Assembly (NCBI RefSeq): GCF_002307475.1
Contig: NZ_NTMH01000022.1
Coordinates: 62,001-126,000 of the forward strand
Length of the DNA stretch: 64,000 nt
Direction: 5' to 3'
From: Pantoea allii
GTDB lineage: Bacteria > Pseudomonadota > Gammaproteobacteria > Enterobacterales > Enterobacteriaceae
This document shows positions 54,420 through 64,000 of this stretch, piece after piece. The position numbers were made by a program, and so were the translations under genes. How positions within the stretch are numbered: position 1 is the first letter of the stretch; each line of letters starts with the position of its first letter. The notes beneath the pieces were generated by a model, which had not been told where the DNA came from, ran no database searches, and worked only from the letters and a program-made list of their open reading frames with translations.

Positions 54420-54773
54420 TCAGGCTTTCGACTCCTCATCACGCTTCAGCCAGTCACCACTCATAATACGCTGGCGTCCTGAGACTGAACGTTGATAGAC
54501 ATAAAGCCATGCGCTACCGAACGGCGTCTGAATCAGATGACGTTTGTATTCTCCACCTTTAGTACGAAGCGCATCTAACTCGGCGAGGATGGAGGCATCA
54601 ATCCGGTATACTTCGCAATATACCTTTCCTTCGCCATTAACCACGCCGGGATAGTGACCAAGACTGTAGAGTTCATAGCCCTCAATCTGATGGTCACCCA
54701 ACCATTGCGCGTGTGTCATCCAGTGACTGTTTCCCTGTTTGCGCCGTAAACTGCCATAGACAATTATTCGCAT
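54420..54773 (-). CDS. ytfP: YtfP, gamma-glutamylcyclotransferase-like protein
   Basis: 117-residue GGCT-fold (AIG2-like) protein with the YGSLRRKQGNSHWM substrate loop at residues 5-18 and an acidic residue in LAELDALRTKGGEYKR in the region of the family's catalytic Glu. Its substrate is not known. It starts two bases after the tamB stop and is the third gene of tamA-tamB-ytfP. Confidence 0.93.
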   Translation of the reverse strand: MRIIVYGSLRRKQGNSHWMTHAQWLGDHQIEGYELYSLGHYPGVVNGEGKVYCEVYRIDASILAELDALRTKGGEYKRHLIQTPFGSAWLYVYQRSVSGRQRIMSGDWLKRDEESKA

Positions 54774-54775
54774 TG

Positions 54776-57700
54776 CTAAAACTCAAACTGATAAAGCAAA
54801 TCAAGAGCCTGATCCACACCGGACACGGCTTCCAAATAGAGTTTAGGCATCAGGCGGTAACGTAAGGTTAACGTTGCCAGTGAATCAAAGATGCCCACTC
54901 CGTATTTTACTTGTAGACCCGGCAGTACATAGCCACTGACCTGCACCTGCTGACTGTCGCCAACGCCGGTGGTATCAAGAGCAAGGTTACTGACGCCGAA
55001 TGTCTCGCCGATTTTACCCACAACCTGACCACTTTGTGCAACCCCTAACCCCACTAACGCTGAAGTTAGTGCATTACCGTCACCGTCGCTCTTCAGTCCC
55101 TGACCCCGTAACAGGTAAGAAAGGGCTTCCTGCTGTGACATCGCCGGGTCCGAGAACACTTCAACTTTCGGCTCGTCCGCCAGTCCGGTAACGCGCAGGC
55201 CTGCCGTCACGCTGTCCTCCGTCGCATCCGGATTACGAATCGCCTCCAGGTTGATGTAAGGCTGATCCGGTGGCCCGGCGAATTGCAGCTCGCCTTTGCG
55301 TACGATTAAATCCTGGCCATAGGCATGGAAACGGCCGGAAGGAATGTTGATCTGTCCGTTCAGCCCAAGACCTGATTTATCCTGTACCATTTTCAGGTCG
55401 CCATTCAGTCGCGCTTTCAGGCCAAATGCGGACAGGCGCACGTCGTTGCCGACATGGATAATCAGGTTACTGTTAATCGGTATTGAAGCGGTTTGAGGCT
55501 CAATCGGTTTAAGGTTTTTATCCAGCATGACCTCGTCAGAGGAGACGCCCACCGCGCTCTCTGGCACCTCTTGTACCGTAATGCGTGCCCAGGGAATATC
55601 CACCCGGCCGTCAAGGTTAAAGGCGGCTGGCGTGGCTTCAAAGACCACATCCGGCGAGACATCCATCCGCACCATTGGCGGCACCGTAACCCGTACCCGA
55701 CTTCCTTTGGCGGCGACACGTGCACGCCAGTTGTCCAGTTGGCTCCAGTCCGCATCACCCGTGAGGTTGATATTGCCCTGCGCGGTCTGCAGCAGACCAT
55801 TCAGGGTTGAGCTCATGCCGTTGAACACCATGTTGAGGCTGGCGCGGGTTAAATCCACCGGCATAAAGTTGCCTTTCACATTCACATCTTTCAGGCCGAG
55901 TTGACCAAAGACCTGGGGCTGCTGTGCCGTTCCGCCGAGGCGTAGGTTACTGTTCAGATTGCCTTTAATGCTTTCACCCTGCATCAACGCCGGATTGATT
56001 ATTGCCAGAGAGATATTGCGGATATTCACATTACCGCCCAGCGTTCGGCGCTGTTGCGGATCGGTGATCTGCACATTGCCATCCAGTTGACCGTTGTTAA
56101 CGATACGAATCAGCCAGTCGAGCTGCGCCCGTCCATCGCGTAGTGCGGCATTGATATTGAGCGTGTTAAAGGCGACAGGCAGCGTATTGCCCTGCACATC
56201 CTGCGCGACTTTAACGCCGTTGCCCTTCAGCGCCAGGCTGCCGGTCGGCAGTTTGCCGTCCGCCGTCCAGTTTACTCGGGCATCCCCGCTAAACACGCCG
56301 CTCAGCTGTGTCTGGTTAGTGAGGAAAGGTTTTAACATCGCAAGGTCAAAACGGTTTAACACCACATGAGCATGGCCATCTGGCCCGGCTTCTATGGGTT
56401 CAGGCACACAGAGTTGCGCATTGGGGTTTTGCCAGCAGTGCGGGCCAATGGTGGCGGTCTGTTTCTGATTGACATAGTCGATCGCCATGGCGCGCGTCAG
56501 TCGCCATTCCCCCACCGGCGTATCAAAACGCGTATTGTTCAGATTGCCCTTCCACTGCTCGGTCTGACGGTCGAAGCTGCCTGTCAGCGCGAGCTGGCCT
56601 GACACCGGCTTGCCCTGCACGTTGAGTTTGAGCTGGTGCTGCTTTTCATCGCCATCGGCATTGAGCGTCAGCAGGCTGATATTAAGTGCATCCTGCGTCA
56701 ACTGCTCAACCCGCAACTGCAGCTTACCGGCGATTTGCTCGCTGGAGCGCACATCACTCTTCAGGGTGATGCGGCGGACAAGCAGTTGCTGCCAGCGTAA
56801 ACCGGTGGCGGTAAGATCGGCCAGCAGTTGTGGCGCTTTCAGCGTTCCCCGTGCCTTGATATCCCCTTTGACCACCCCGCCCAGCCCCGGCAGCGCATTA
56901 TCGAGATGCGGAGCATCAACGCTGGCATCCAGGTTGAGTGTATCGGCCAGGCTGCCTTTTACATCCAGATGATTACGTCCCAGCGCTATCTTGATGCCGG
57001 GAATATCCCACTGGTTGTAGCTGTTGCCCCGCAAGGTGCCGTCAGCGCTTACCGCGTTCTGTTTAACGTTACCTTTTAGCATCAGCTGCGGTACGCTCAC
57101 CTGCCAGCTGCCACCATACAGGCTGCCACGGGTGGTAATCTTACCGTCCAGTTTCGCCGGCCAGTCAGGATACTGGCGCGCGGTATTGATGCCGTCCAGC
57201 GTCAACTCACTGCGCCAGCTGATGGCTTTGCTCCAGTCCACCAGCGCGGTGAGATCGATGTTGCCCTGCAACGCCGCCACACGCAGCTTATCCAGACTGA
57301 ACTGTTGTACGTTGCCTTTGCCATCCAGCGCGACCGTAGCAGGCGGCACTGATTCCCCTTTGACCGAGGTGCGCAGAGACATGACATAGTCTGTCGCCTT
57401 GCCTTTGAACTGATAGTTAAGGTTATCGGCCTGATACTGAATCGCCCCGGCCAGCGGCCAGCGCAACTGCGGACTGGTCAGGTTTAACGCCAGCGGTAGA
57501 CCAGCCACGGCGGGCTGAGCGCTGGCATCAAGCTGTGCGCGTACCGGGCCGGAAAGGTTCAGCGCCAGTTTCAACTCGTCACGCATCGCCCCCTTTAAGG
57601 TCAAACTGAGTTTTTCCCCTTTGACAGGGTCAACGTTCACCTCACCGTTCAGGGCAAAATCAACGGGCCAGTTGTCAGCCAGCGTAGCCTGACCAGCGCC

Positions 57701-58543
57701 GTTCAGCTTGCCCAGATTTGAGTCAACCTCCAGCGTTTGCAACTGCATATGGCGGTCCAGCGTTTTCGCCTTAACCCGCAGTCGGCTAACCGAAATATCA
57801 GTATCACCGGTGATGCGTAGCTGCTCGCCCAGAATTTCCTGTACATCAATATCCAGCGGTAGCTGAAAGTCGGGCTGCGCGGGCAACAGCGGTTTTGCAA
57901 ACAGCGCCTGTAAGGTTTCGCCCAACGGCTTCTCATCCGGCTGAGGCTGTTGTACTTTGGGTTGCACCACCTGCTCTTTAGCCACCTGCGCCGCTTTAGG
58001 CAGCGCTATCAGCAAACTTTGGATATGGGTGGGATTCAGCGTCAGGGCACGATCCTGCCACTGCAAGCCGGTGGTAAAATCCGCCAGCGAAATAGCGCTC
58101 TCATCGACTTTCACGCTGATGTTGTGCAGGCCCACATGACGCAGGCTGATCGGATAAGGTGTGCTGAGATTGCTGGTGCCGCTCTCTTCTTCCGGGGGTG
58201 CCGTCGATGGCGTCATCTTTTTGCTGTCGACCACCACACTGATATCTTTCAGCGTCAGATCGTTAACACAGACCGACGAGTGCAGCAGGCAGTTGAGATC
58301 CACAGCAAGATGGATAGTGCCCGCATTAACGCTGACGCCAGGCATCTCATAGCGCAATCCACTAAGGGTAAGATTACGCCAGCCGCCGTCCACTTTGTTG
58401 ATCGACAAGCCCGGCACCCAGCGCGACGCGCCGTTTAACACCAGATGTAATCCCGGCGTCGTACCAATTAAAAATGCCAAACCCGCAAACAGCAAAACCA
58501 AAAAAATCAGAAAGCCAATCAGGACCTTTTTCCAGCGCTTCAT
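54776..58543 (-). CDS. tamB: TamB, AsmA-like intermembrane bridge protein
   Basis: 1255-residue inner-membrane-anchored periplasm-spanning protein (E. coli 1259). One N-terminal membrane segment (residues about 7-27), then a very long beta-taco groove of repeated beta strands and a C-terminal DUF490 domain that docks with TamA. Involved with YhdP and YdbH in phospholipid transport to the outer membrane and, with TamA, in assembly of some outer-membrane proteins. Overlaps the tamA stop by four bases. Confidence 0.97.
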   Translation of the reverse strand: MKRWKKVLIGFLIFLVLLFAGLAFLIGTTPGLHLVLNGASRWVPGLSINKVDGGWRNLTLSGLRYEMPGVSVNAGTIHLAVDLNCLLHSSVCVNDLTLKDISVVVDSKKMTPSTAPPEEESGTSNLSTPYPISLRHVGLHNISVKVDESAISLADFTTGLQWQDRALTLNPTHIQSLLIALPKAAQVAKEQVVQPKVQQPQPDEKPLGETLQALFAKPLLPAQPDFQLPLDIDVQEILGEQLRITGDTDISVSRLRVKAKTLDRHMQLQTLEVDSNLGKLNGAGQATLADNWPVDFALNGEVNVDPVKGEKLSLTLKGAMRDELKLALNLSGPVRAQLDASAQPAVAGLPLALNLTSPQLRWPLAGAIQYQADNLNYQFKGKATDYVMSLRTSVKGESVPPATVALDGKGNVQQFSLDKLRVAALQGNIDLTALVDWSKAISWRSELTLDGINTARQYPDWPAKLDGKITTRGSLYGGSWQVSVPQLMLKGNVKQNAVSADGTLRGNSYNQWDIPGIKIALGRNHLDVKGSLADTLNLDASVDAPHLDNALPGLGGVVKGDIKARGTLKAPQLLADLTATGLRWQQLLVRRITLKSDVRSSEQIAGKLQLRVEQLTQDALNISLLTLNADGDEKQHQLKLNVQGKPVSGQLALTGSFDRQTEQWKGNLNNTRFDTPVGEWRLTRAMAIDYVNQKQTATIGPHCWQNPNAQLCVPEPIEAGPDGHAHVVLNRFDLAMLKPFLTNQTQLSGVFSGDARVNWTADGKLPTGSLALKGNGVKVAQDVQGNTLPVAFNTLNINAALRDGRAQLDWLIRIVNNGQLDGNVQITDPQQRRTLGGNVNIRNISLAIINPALMQGESIKGNLNSNLRLGGTAQQPQVFGQLGLKDVNVKGNFMPVDLTRASLNMVFNGMSSTLNGLLQTAQGNINLTGDADWSQLDNWRARVAAKGSRVRVTVPPMVRMDVSPDVVFEATPAAFNLDGRVDIPWARITVQEVPESAVGVSSDEVMLDKNLKPIEPQTASIPINSNLIIHVGNDVRLSAFGLKARLNGDLKMVQDKSGLGLNGQINIPSGRFHAYGQDLIVRKGELQFAGPPDQPYINLEAIRNPDATEDSVTAGLRVTGLADEPKVEVFSDPAMSQQEALSYLLRGQGLKSDGDGNALTSALVGLGVAQSGQVVGKIGETFGVSNLALDTTGVGDSQQVQVSGYVLPGLQVKYGVGIFDSLATLTLRYRLMPKLYLEAVSGVDQALDLLYQFEF

Positions 58544-60279
58544 AGTTCAGGCCCCAACCCTACGTAAAATTGCACACCATGCTCCTCGCTATCCCCAATG
58601 GGGCGGGCAATATCAAACTTAATGGGCCCCACCGGTGATGACCAACGCACCCCAATACCTGCACCGGTTTTTACATTGCTTTGCTTAATGTCATTGACCG
58701 CCTCGCCTGAGTCGACAAACACCGCGCCCCACCATTTGCCGCTGACGTTGTACTGATATTCCAGCGAGCCGGTAACCATTTTGGATGCGCCGGTCAGCTT
58801 GCCGTCACTGTCACGTGGAGAGACGTTTTTATATTTATAACCGCGAATACTGCGGTCACCACCGGCGAAGAAGCGCAGATCCGGCGGCACTTTGTCAAAG
58901 TCGTTGGTTTCAATCCAGCCCACCGTACCGCGGGCGATAAAACGGTTCTTTTCACCCAGCGTGCGAATCCAGACGTTTTGCGCCTGCAGGATTAAGAAAT
59001 CGACATCCGAACCCCATGTGGTATCGGACACATCTGCGGAATAACGCTGCGAATCGCCCCAGGTTGGCATTAAGCCGCCGCGTGAACGGGTGCGGTTCAG
59101 ACTGACGCCGGGATAGAGCAGCATCGTGGTATTGGTGACGTTACCCTGCGTAAAGTGATCCAGGCTCCAGCGCAGGTTAAGGGCTCTTTGCCAGCCGCTG
59201 CTGCTGTCCCAGTTGCGCGATACCGCCAGCGTACTGGTATCTGCTTTGGTGTCGTTAAGATCGGTGCGTTTCAGGCCGCCGGAAAAGGTGTAGTACTGCT
59301 CCAGTGGGCTTTTCAGCAACGGGACTTTGTAACTGAGATCGACCTGCTGCTCGGGGGCGGAAACATAGGCACTGGCGGCCATACTGTGGCCCCGATCGTT
59401 AACCCAGGGTTTTCTCCACGTTCCTTTCAGGCGCGGTCCAACATCCGTCGAATAACCGACACCGGCTTCAATGGTATTTTTAGCGCGGGGTGACACCACG
59501 GCATTTAAGGGCAGAACTTTGGTTTTACGGCCCTGCTTAAACTCGGGCGCAACCACCACTGACTGGAACCAGCCGGTCGCGGAAAGACGGCGGTTAAGTT
59601 CAGCCAGATCGCGGGAACTGTAGTAATCCCCCTCTTTGAAGGGCACTAAATTTTGCAAATAGGCTTCGCGGATCTGCGAGCCTTCAAAGGTGACATCGCC
59701 AAAGCGATAACGCGGACCGCTGTTGTAGTCCAGATCCCAAAAGGCTTCATGGCGGTCAACAGACACACCTAACTGGCTTTTTTCAAACTCACCATCGAAA
59801 TAGCCGTTACGCAGGGCAAGGTTGGTAAAGCCGCTTTTGAATTTATCGTACTGGCCGTGGTTAAGCACCGTCCCGACTTTGGGCCGTCCCTGTGCAATCC
59901 AGTTTTTATAATCCGCATCGTTTTTCGCCTGACCGGTGACGACAATCGTACTGCCCGCAATTTTTATCGGCTGACCAGGCGTAACACGGGCGATTAACAC
60001 CGGACGGCCACCCTGAGGAGGCGCGGGGCGCGATTCGAAGTCGATATCCGGCTCATAATAGCCAAGCGCGCGCAGTCCCTCTTTGATCGCCGAAGAGACG
60101 CGAGAGCGAAAGCGGCCGTCGTTGGTGACTTCGTCGCTGCTAATGGTCGACAGGCGTGCCCTGACGTTTTTTTGCAGTTCTCCGGTTAGCCCTTCCAGCT
60201 GTAGTCGAACCGGTGCCGCCCCGAAGGCGGGCGCGACGAGCAGCAAACCCGTCATGCAATAAACATAAAATCGTGGCAC
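58540..60279 (-). CDS. tamA: TamA, Omp85-family outer-membrane translocase subunit
   Basis: 579-residue outer-membrane protein: signal peptide (1-20), three POTRA domains (about 23-265) and a 16-strand Omp85 barrel with the IRGYKYK (RGY motif) lid-lock segment and the C-terminal aromatic-poor end GLGPEL. Works with TamB. First gene of tamA-tamB-ytfP. In E. coli the divergent neighbour is msrA; here it is not. Confidence 0.97.
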   Translation of the reverse strand: MPRFYVYCMTGLLLVAPAFGAAPVRLQLEGLTGELQKNVRARLSTISSDEVTNDGRFRSRVSSAIKEGLRALGYYEPDIDFESRPAPPQGGRPVLIARVTPGQPIKIAGSTIVVTGQAKNDADYKNWIAQGRPKVGTVLNHGQYDKFKSGFTNLALRNGYFDGEFEKSQLGVSVDRHEAFWDLDYNSGPRYRFGDVTFEGSQIREAYLQNLVPFKEGDYYSSRDLAELNRRLSATGWFQSVVVAPEFKQGRKTKVLPLNAVVSPRAKNTIEAGVGYSTDVGPRLKGTWRKPWVNDRGHSMAASAYVSAPEQQVDLSYKVPLLKSPLEQYYTFSGGLKRTDLNDTKADTSTLAVSRNWDSSSGWQRALNLRWSLDHFTQGNVTNTTMLLYPGVSLNRTRSRGGLMPTWGDSQRYSADVSDTTWGSDVDFLILQAQNVWIRTLGEKNRFIARGTVGWIETNDFDKVPPDLRFFAGGDRSIRGYKYKNVSPRDSDGKLTGASKMVTGSLEYQYNVSGKWWGAVFVDSGEAVNDIKQSNVKTGAGIGVRWSSPVGPIKFDIARPIGDSEEHGVQFYVGLGPEL

Positions 60280-60836
60280 TTGTACTCCTGTCTGTCATGC
60301 CTGCCCCATTCCACAGGGCGCGTGTTAATCCTCGTTACCGATACAATCGCGACGGCAACTCACTCATCATAGCCGCACTTTTTGCCAACTGGCAGTGTAC
60401 AACGAGATCTAAGCCAAATTGAGCATTATTGTCGGCAAAACCCACTTAGGTTACAACGGCGTTGTAACGTCCTGGGCGTCATTGCAGTTTGCCCGCTGAC
60501 CGGGCGATTGATGACAGGCGGCGTAATCAACACGTCGAAAACGCTCTGCAGGCATTCCGTGGCGTCTTCCTGGCCCGGCTTCATGCCCGGATTGAGAGAT
60601 GCTTCGTAGAGAATGTTTTCTTTCGGAATCTCGCTCCACAACCCAATGAGCGCCCTTAGATGCGCCTACGCGACGCTCTCAACATTCATATGAAAGGCAT
60701 GGGAGATCACCCCGAACCACACTTAGAACATGGCAGGCATGTTGAGCCTCCTCGTCCTGTGCTGGTCTGTGTCGCCGTTCTGTTTATAATCTGATATACA
60801 GACCTTTAAGGGTTTTTAAATTCAGTATGAGGGAAA
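60280..60836. other. tamA to small-ORF spacer lacking msrA
   Basis: 557 bases upstream of tamA. It carries the tamA leader, the decayed ORF listed separately, and at 60785-60790 a TATAAT in front of the plus-strand ORF at 60837 (no good -35 at the usual distance). No trace of the msrA active-site motif (GCFWG) in any frame. Confidence 0.6.
60426..60740 (-). pseudogene. Decayed small gene with two in-frame stops
   Basis: A strong Shine-Dalgarno sequence (GAGGAGG) six bases before an ATG at 60740 opens a 105-codon frame interrupted by TAA (codon 6) and TAG (codon 25); the remaining frame ends at 60426. Codons after the second stop read AHLRALIGLWSEIPKENILY and onward as normal-looking protein. 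I do not recognise the family. It is divergent from the plus-strand ORF at 60837. The combination of good ribosome-binding site and two stops points to a pseudogene; a chance frame cannot be excluded. Confidence 0.4.
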
Positions 60837-61151
60837 ATGAAAGTCAGCGAAGAAACGCTTTTGCATGCCGGTTTTACACCTCGTGAGCTGGGCAGAATCA
60901 AAAAAAACACGCAGCGCGTTGGCGATACCTTGGGCGAAGCCATTCATGATCTGGCGAGACGCTTTATCATCGCCACCTGTGCTGTGCTGCTCTGCCTGGC
61001 AGTATTCCTCGTACTGCTTGCCTTTGGCTCGGCACCGTCAGTCGTTTCGGGTGGCATAGGCCTGGCATGTGGCGCGGCGGTGGCAGCCTTCTCACAGCCG
61101 CCGGTCATTGCTTTCAAGGCGTGGCGCTTCAGACGTGCTCAGCGTGACTGA
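60837..61151 (+). CDS. Unrecognised 104-aa two-helix membrane protein
   Basis: Not recognised. A charged N-terminal helix (residues 1-41, HAGFTPRELGRIKKNTQRVGD) is followed by two close membrane segments (about 43-66 and 68-90, Gly/Ala-rich) and a basic tail (KAWRFRRAQRD), predicting both termini in the cytosol. GAGGGAAA precedes the ATG and TATAAT lies 46 bases upstream. It is in the gap where E. coli carries msrA and its 3' end overlaps the next, convergent ORF by 13 bases. Confidence 0.6.
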   Translation: MKVSEETLLHAGFTPRELGRIKKNTQRVGDTLGEAIHDLARRFIIATCAVLLCLAVFLVLLAFGSAPSVVSGGIGLACGAAVAAFSQPPVIAFKAWRFRRAQRD

Positions 61152-61429
61152 GTTTTGTTATCACTGTCATGGATAAGCTCGAAAATGACGTTGGCTTTCA
61201 GGCCATAGTTCACTATCTTCATGGTCAACTGCGCCCGGAAGTATCCTCGCAGTTCATCAACCTGGGGTGGAATATCAGGCTGGTTCAGTCGCTCCCCATA
61301 AGCCATGACTGCCGCCGCTAACTCCTCGTTAGCAAAAGGAACAAGTTTTCTGCTCCTGATTACCTTCTTCGGCGCAAAGGAGCCGAAACTGAATCCGTTG
61401 AAGATTTTCCGTACCCGCTCTGATATCAC
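61139..61429 (-). CDS. Unrecognised 96-aa soluble protein
   Basis: Not recognised. Basic N-terminus (SERVRKIFNGFSFGSFAPKKVIRSRK) and a helical, more acidic remainder; no membrane segment or signal peptide. The only possible start in the open frame is GTG at 61429 with no clear ribosome-binding site, which lowers confidence. Convergent and overlapping with the membrane-protein gene at 60837-61151. Confidence 0.45.
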   Translation of the reverse strand: MISERVRKIFNGFSFGSFAPKKVIRSRKLVPFANEELAAAVMAYGERLNQPDIPPQVDELRGYFRAQLTMKIVNYGLKANVIFELIHDSDNKTQSR

Positions 61430-61621
61430 CGATAGGGTGTTTAATGCGCGCTAGCGCATCAAGGTGCCAGCAGATGCCTGCCAATGGCACCGGACACAGG
61501 AAGCCATCGTTTGCCCTCTGGCGGCGGCATCGTCGCTGCTGCTATAATCACCCACCGCAGGCATCCCGCCTGTCTTCATTTCTGCCCCTGCACCTCACTG
61601 ATATTGTTGAATGGGCGCAGA

Positions 61622-61703
61622 CATTTTTGGCACGGATAGCTCCCCTTAAGTCGCCACTACAGGGAATGAGCGCATAAACCGCACGCTGCCCAGGCCAAAA
61701 ATG
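61622..61703 (+). promoter_or_regulatory. Possible structured leader upstream of ytfL
   Basis: A perfect 10-bp inverted repeat, CATTTTTGGC (61622-61631) and GCCAAAAATG (61694-61703), encloses a second potential stem: GCTCCCC (about 61639-61645) facing GGGAATGAGC (about 61662-61671). It ends 27 bases before the ytfL start. Layout is that of a folded 5' leader; I do not assign it to a known riboswitch class. Confidence 0.4.
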
Positions 61704-61730
61704 ACAAGTGAATAACTCTTTGGATCTCAT

Positions 61731-63050
61731 ATGCTTGATAGCCTACTTGTCATTCTGCTACTGATTGTAATCAGTGCTTTTTTCTCTCTGTCGGAAATCT
61801 CGTTGGCCGCCGCCCGCAAGATTAAGCTGAAACTTCTTGCTGACCAGGGCAACATCAACGCCCAGCGCGTTTTGAAAATGCAGGAAACCCCTGGCATGTT
61901 CTTCACCGTGGTGCAAATCGGTCTGAATGCCGTGGCTATCCTCGGTGGTATCGTGGGTGATGCAGCGTTTTCGCCGGCCTTTTCCAGCCTGTTCAACCGT
62001 TTTGTGTCACATGACCTTGCCGAACAACTCAGCTTTATCTGCTCGTTCACCATCGTAACCAGCCTGTTTATTCTGTTTGCCGACTTAACGCCGAAACGGG
62101 TAGGCATGATCGCGCCCGAAACCATTGCTCTGCGGATTATCAATCCCATGCGCTTCTGTTTGCTGGTGATGCGCCCGCTGGTGTGGTTGTTTAACGGTCT
62201 GGCCAACGTGTTCTTTCGCGTCTTTAAACTGCCGATGGTGCGCAAAGACGATATCACCTCAGATGATATCTATGCGGTTGTGGAAGCAGGCGCGCTGGCC
62301 GGTGTACTGCGCAAACAGGAACATGAGCTGATCGAAAACGTATTCGAACTGGAATCCCGTACCGTACCTTCATCCATGACCTCACGTGAAAACATCGTCT
62401 GGTTCGATCTGCATGAAGATGAAGTCAGCCTGAAAACCAAAATCGCTCAACATCCTCACTCCAAATTCCTGGTCTGTAATGGCGATATTGACCACATTGT
62501 CGGCTACGTTGATTCCAAAGAATTATTGCTGCGCGTTCTGGGTAATCAGAGCATGGCGCTGAACAGCGGCGTTCAAATCCGCTCTGCGCTTATCGTACCG
62601 GATACCCTGACGTTGTCTGAAGCGCTGGAAAGCTTTAAAACGGCAGGCGATGACTTCGCGGTCATCATGAACGAGTATGCGCTGGTGGTCGGCATCATCA
62701 CACTTAACGATGTCATGACGACGCTGATGGGCGACCTTGTAGGCCAGGGCATGGAAGAGCAAATTGTCGCGCGTGACGAGAATTCCTGGCTGGTGGAAGG
62801 CGGTACGCCAATTGATGATGTTATGCGCGTGCTGGATATCGATGATTTTCCGCAGTCGGGTAACTACGAAACGATTGGCGGCTTTATGATGTATATGCTG
62901 CGCAAGATCCCGAAACGGACGGACTTTGTGAAGTTTGCAGGCTACAAGTTTGAAGTGGTGGATATCGACAGCTACCGAATTGACCAGCTGCTGGTAACGC
63001 GGATTGATGAACGACCGCCGATGCTGAATGTGGCAAAAACCGAAGAATAG
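61731..63050 (+). CDS. ytfL: YtfL, CorC/HlyC-family (DUF21-CBS) membrane protein
   Basis: 439-residue CNNM/CorC-type protein: DUF21 transmembrane domain (four segments, about 1-170), a CBS pair (about 205-330) and a C-terminal CorC_HlyC domain (DENSWLVEGGTPIDDVMRVLDIDDFPQSGNYETIGGFMMY). E. coli YtfL has been implicated in putrescine/pH homeostasis; relatives are magnesium/cobalt efflux factors. Start follows a weak site (no strong GGAG). Ends in a terminator shared with ytfK. Confidence 0.94.
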   Translation: MLDSLLVILLLIVISAFFSLSEISLAAARKIKLKLLADQGNINAQRVLKMQETPGMFFTVVQIGLNAVAILGGIVGDAAFSPAFSSLFNRFVSHDLAEQLSFICSFTIVTSLFILFADLTPKRVGMIAPETIALRIINPMRFCLLVMRPLVWLFNGLANVFFRVFKLPMVRKDDITSDDIYAVVEAGALAGVLRKQEHELIENVFELESRTVPSSMTSRENIVWFDLHEDEVSLKTKIAQHPHSKFLVCNGDIDHIVGYVDSKELLLRVLGNQSMALNSGVQIRSALIVPDTLTLSEALESFKTAGDDFAVIMNEYALVVGIITLNDVMTTLMGDLVGQGMEEQIVARDENSWLVEGGTPIDDVMRVLDIDDFPQSGNYETIGGFMMYMLRKIPKRTDFVKFAGYKFEVVDIDSYRIDQLLVTRIDERPPMLNVAKTEE

Positions 63051-63059
63051 AAAGACTAA

Positions 63060-63084
63060 GGGCGCCATCGGCGCCCTGTTTTTT
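63060..63084. terminator. Terminator between ytfL and ytfK
   Basis: GGGCGCC (63060-63066), ATC loop, GGCGCCC (63070-63076), then TGTTTTTT; between convergent genes. Confidence 0.9.
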
Positions 63085-63289
63085 AGTTGAACTCTAGCTT
63101 GAGACGAACGACCTGGCGGTTAATTTCTGACATCACGCTCAGGTGCTGTTTGTCTTTGACCCGTGGGATCAGGACTTTACCTTTATCAAACTCGAATGCG
63201 CCAACATCCTTGATGTATAACCTTCCTTTAAACAGCGTCTTAACATATTTTGCTATCTGTAGTGGATTATAGCGCTGGAAGATTTTCAT
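63083..63289 (-). CDS. ytfK: YtfK, SpoT-binding stimulator of (p)ppGpp accumulation
   Basis: 68-residue DUF1107 protein almost identical to E. coli YtfK, which binds SpoT and tilts it toward (p)ppGpp synthesis during phosphate and fatty-acid starvation. Starts [20 protein letters not shown] at 63289; the frame is open 49 codons further upstream but without homology there. Divergent from ytfJ. Confidence 0.95.
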   Translation of the reverse strand: MKIFQRYNPLQIAKYVKTLFKGRLYIKDVGAFEFDKGKVLIPRVKDKQHLSVMSEINRQVVRLKLEFN

Positions 63290-63596
63290 ACTGATTAACT
63301 CCTTCATTTTTAAGCACGCTTCACCGTTGCCAAATTCGGTACGGGTCCATGAAGCGCGAATTCGAGATAAACTATAGAACACTCTGTTTACTTCGCACGA
63401 TAAGAAATAAGTTTTTTTACCGTTCTGACAGAACATTACAGAATACTCTGTTATTTACTTTTCACTATTCAGTATAAACCTTCATTCGTTACGGAATTGT
63501 GTAGTCGATAACAAAGCTGACAGCTTTTTGAGACAGGCGCATCATCCCTGCTTACTATTACAGTTGAATGACTAACTGGTCTGATCACTGGAGAGG
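63290..63596. promoter_or_regulatory. ytfK/ytfJ divergent intergenic region
   Basis: 307 bases with two near-identical elements, TATAGAACACTCTGTTTA (63373-63390) and TACAGAATACTCTGTTA (63437-63453), and a GTTCT-gac-AGAAC palindrome (63422-63434). These may be operator sites for one of the two genes. No gene seen. Confidence 0.45.
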
Positions 63597-63599
63597 ATG

Positions 63600-64000
63600 A
63601 TGATGCGTGTAACTCTGGCAGCACTGGCTTTATCACTGTTGATTCCCGTCAGCGCACTGGCTCACGATATTGAGCTGGGAAAACGTGTACCGGCGGTAGG
63701 CGTTAATGATAAAGGCGAGCTGATTTTACAGCAGGAAAAATTCAGTTATAAAAACTGGAACAGCGCCCAGCTAAGTGGAAAAGTGCGGGTGGTACAACAT
63801 ATTGCCGGACGCTCATCAGCGAAAGAGATGAACGCTGCGTTGGTTGAAGCAATTAAGGCAGCCAGGTTGCCTCACGATCGCTATCAGACCACCACGATTG
63901 TTAACACCGATGATGCTATTCCCGGCACCAGCATGTTTGTCCGCAGCAGTATTCACAGTAATAAGCAGCAGTATCCGTGGTCGCAGTTTATTGTCGACAG
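63600..64000 (+). CDS. ytfJ: YtfJ, periplasmic thioredoxin-fold-like protein (3' end cut by window)
   Basis: Secreted YtfJ-family protein; a signal peptide (about 21 residues, ending ALA-HD) is followed by the conserved LGKRVPAVGVNDKGELIL and VQHIAGRSSAKEMNAALVEAIKAA segments and VNTDDAIPGTSMFVRSS. Thioredoxin-like fold is expected from the family, but no CxxC is seen. Three ATG codons in a row (63597, 63600, 63603) follow GGAGAGG; I take the middle one. About 50 C-terminal residues lie beyond the window. Confidence 0.9.
   Translation, partial: MMRVTLAALALSLLIPVSALAHDIELGKRVPAVGVNDKGELILQQEKFSYKNWNSAQLSGKVRVVQHIAGRSSAKEMNAALVEAIKAARLPHDRYQTTTIVNTDDAIPGTSMFVRSSIHSNKQQYPWSQFIVD

Noticed and set aside
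63517-63540. PhoB box upstream of ytfK (CTGTC...CTGTCA on the minus strand)
   Set aside because: The two CTGTC elements are 13 bases apart rather than the usual 11, so the match is not convincing although E. coli ytfK is linked to phosphate starvation.

Overview
The window reads as chromosomal DNA of an Enterobacterales species close to Escherichia/Enterobacter/Pantoea-type genomes. Most genes are near full-length counterparts of E. coli proteins, often with identical catalytic residue numbers (TdcB Lys58, YqjG Cys63, YihT Lys193), and local gene order is partly that of E. coli. I cannot fix the genus from sequence alone. No tRNA, rRNA operon, IS element, integrase or CRISPR array was seen.

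Layout. 1-6.8 kb: envelope/stress cluster yqjA(partial)-mzrA, yqjC-yqjD-yqjE-yqjK, yqjF, a cytochrome b561-type protein, a VIT/CCC1 transporter, a stand-alone ArnA-like formyltransferase and yqjG. 6.9-9.6 kb: a minimal threonine-catabolic unit (tdcB, tdcC) behind a good CRP-type promoter, preceded by an unrecognised 88-aa ORF. 9.6-11.2 kb: gene-poor, AT-rich DNA with an octanucleotide tandem repeat. 11.2-17.2 kb: chaperone-usher fimbrial operon with an orphan LuxR-type regulator. 17.2-24.4 kb: opgD, rnpB (M1 RNA) with its 3' tandem repeats, rsmI, then lpoA-yraN-diaA-dolP. 24.5-26.3 kb: divergent yhaK/yhaJ.

26.3-33.8 kb is the most interesting accessory block: a poorly characterised conserved cluster (stand-alone PRD protein, SFCGS glycine-rich protein, DUF4312, DUF4311, DUF4310, amidohydrolase, DgaE-like PLP ammonia lyase, KDGP-type aldolase) followed by a BglG/MtlR-type regulator. 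I infer uptake, deacylation, deamination and aldol cleavage of an N-acylated amino-sugar acid through a PTS-like but non-canonical transporter. 34.1-45.9 kb: a complete sulfoquinovose (sulfo-EMP) catabolic locus, yihO-yihP-TauE/SafE-yihQRSTU divergent from yihV-csqR, with an extra TauE/SafE exporter not found in the E. coli version.

45.9-64 kb returns to conserved chromosome: cybC, pmbA, darP, mpl, fbp, a chemoreceptor, an LprI-domain protein, a DUF441 protein, ppa, ytfP-tamB-tamA, ytfL, ytfK and ytfJ (partial). Between tamA and ytfL, where E. coli has msrA, there is instead a decayed small gene and two unrecognised small ORFs. A possible structured leader precedes ytfL.
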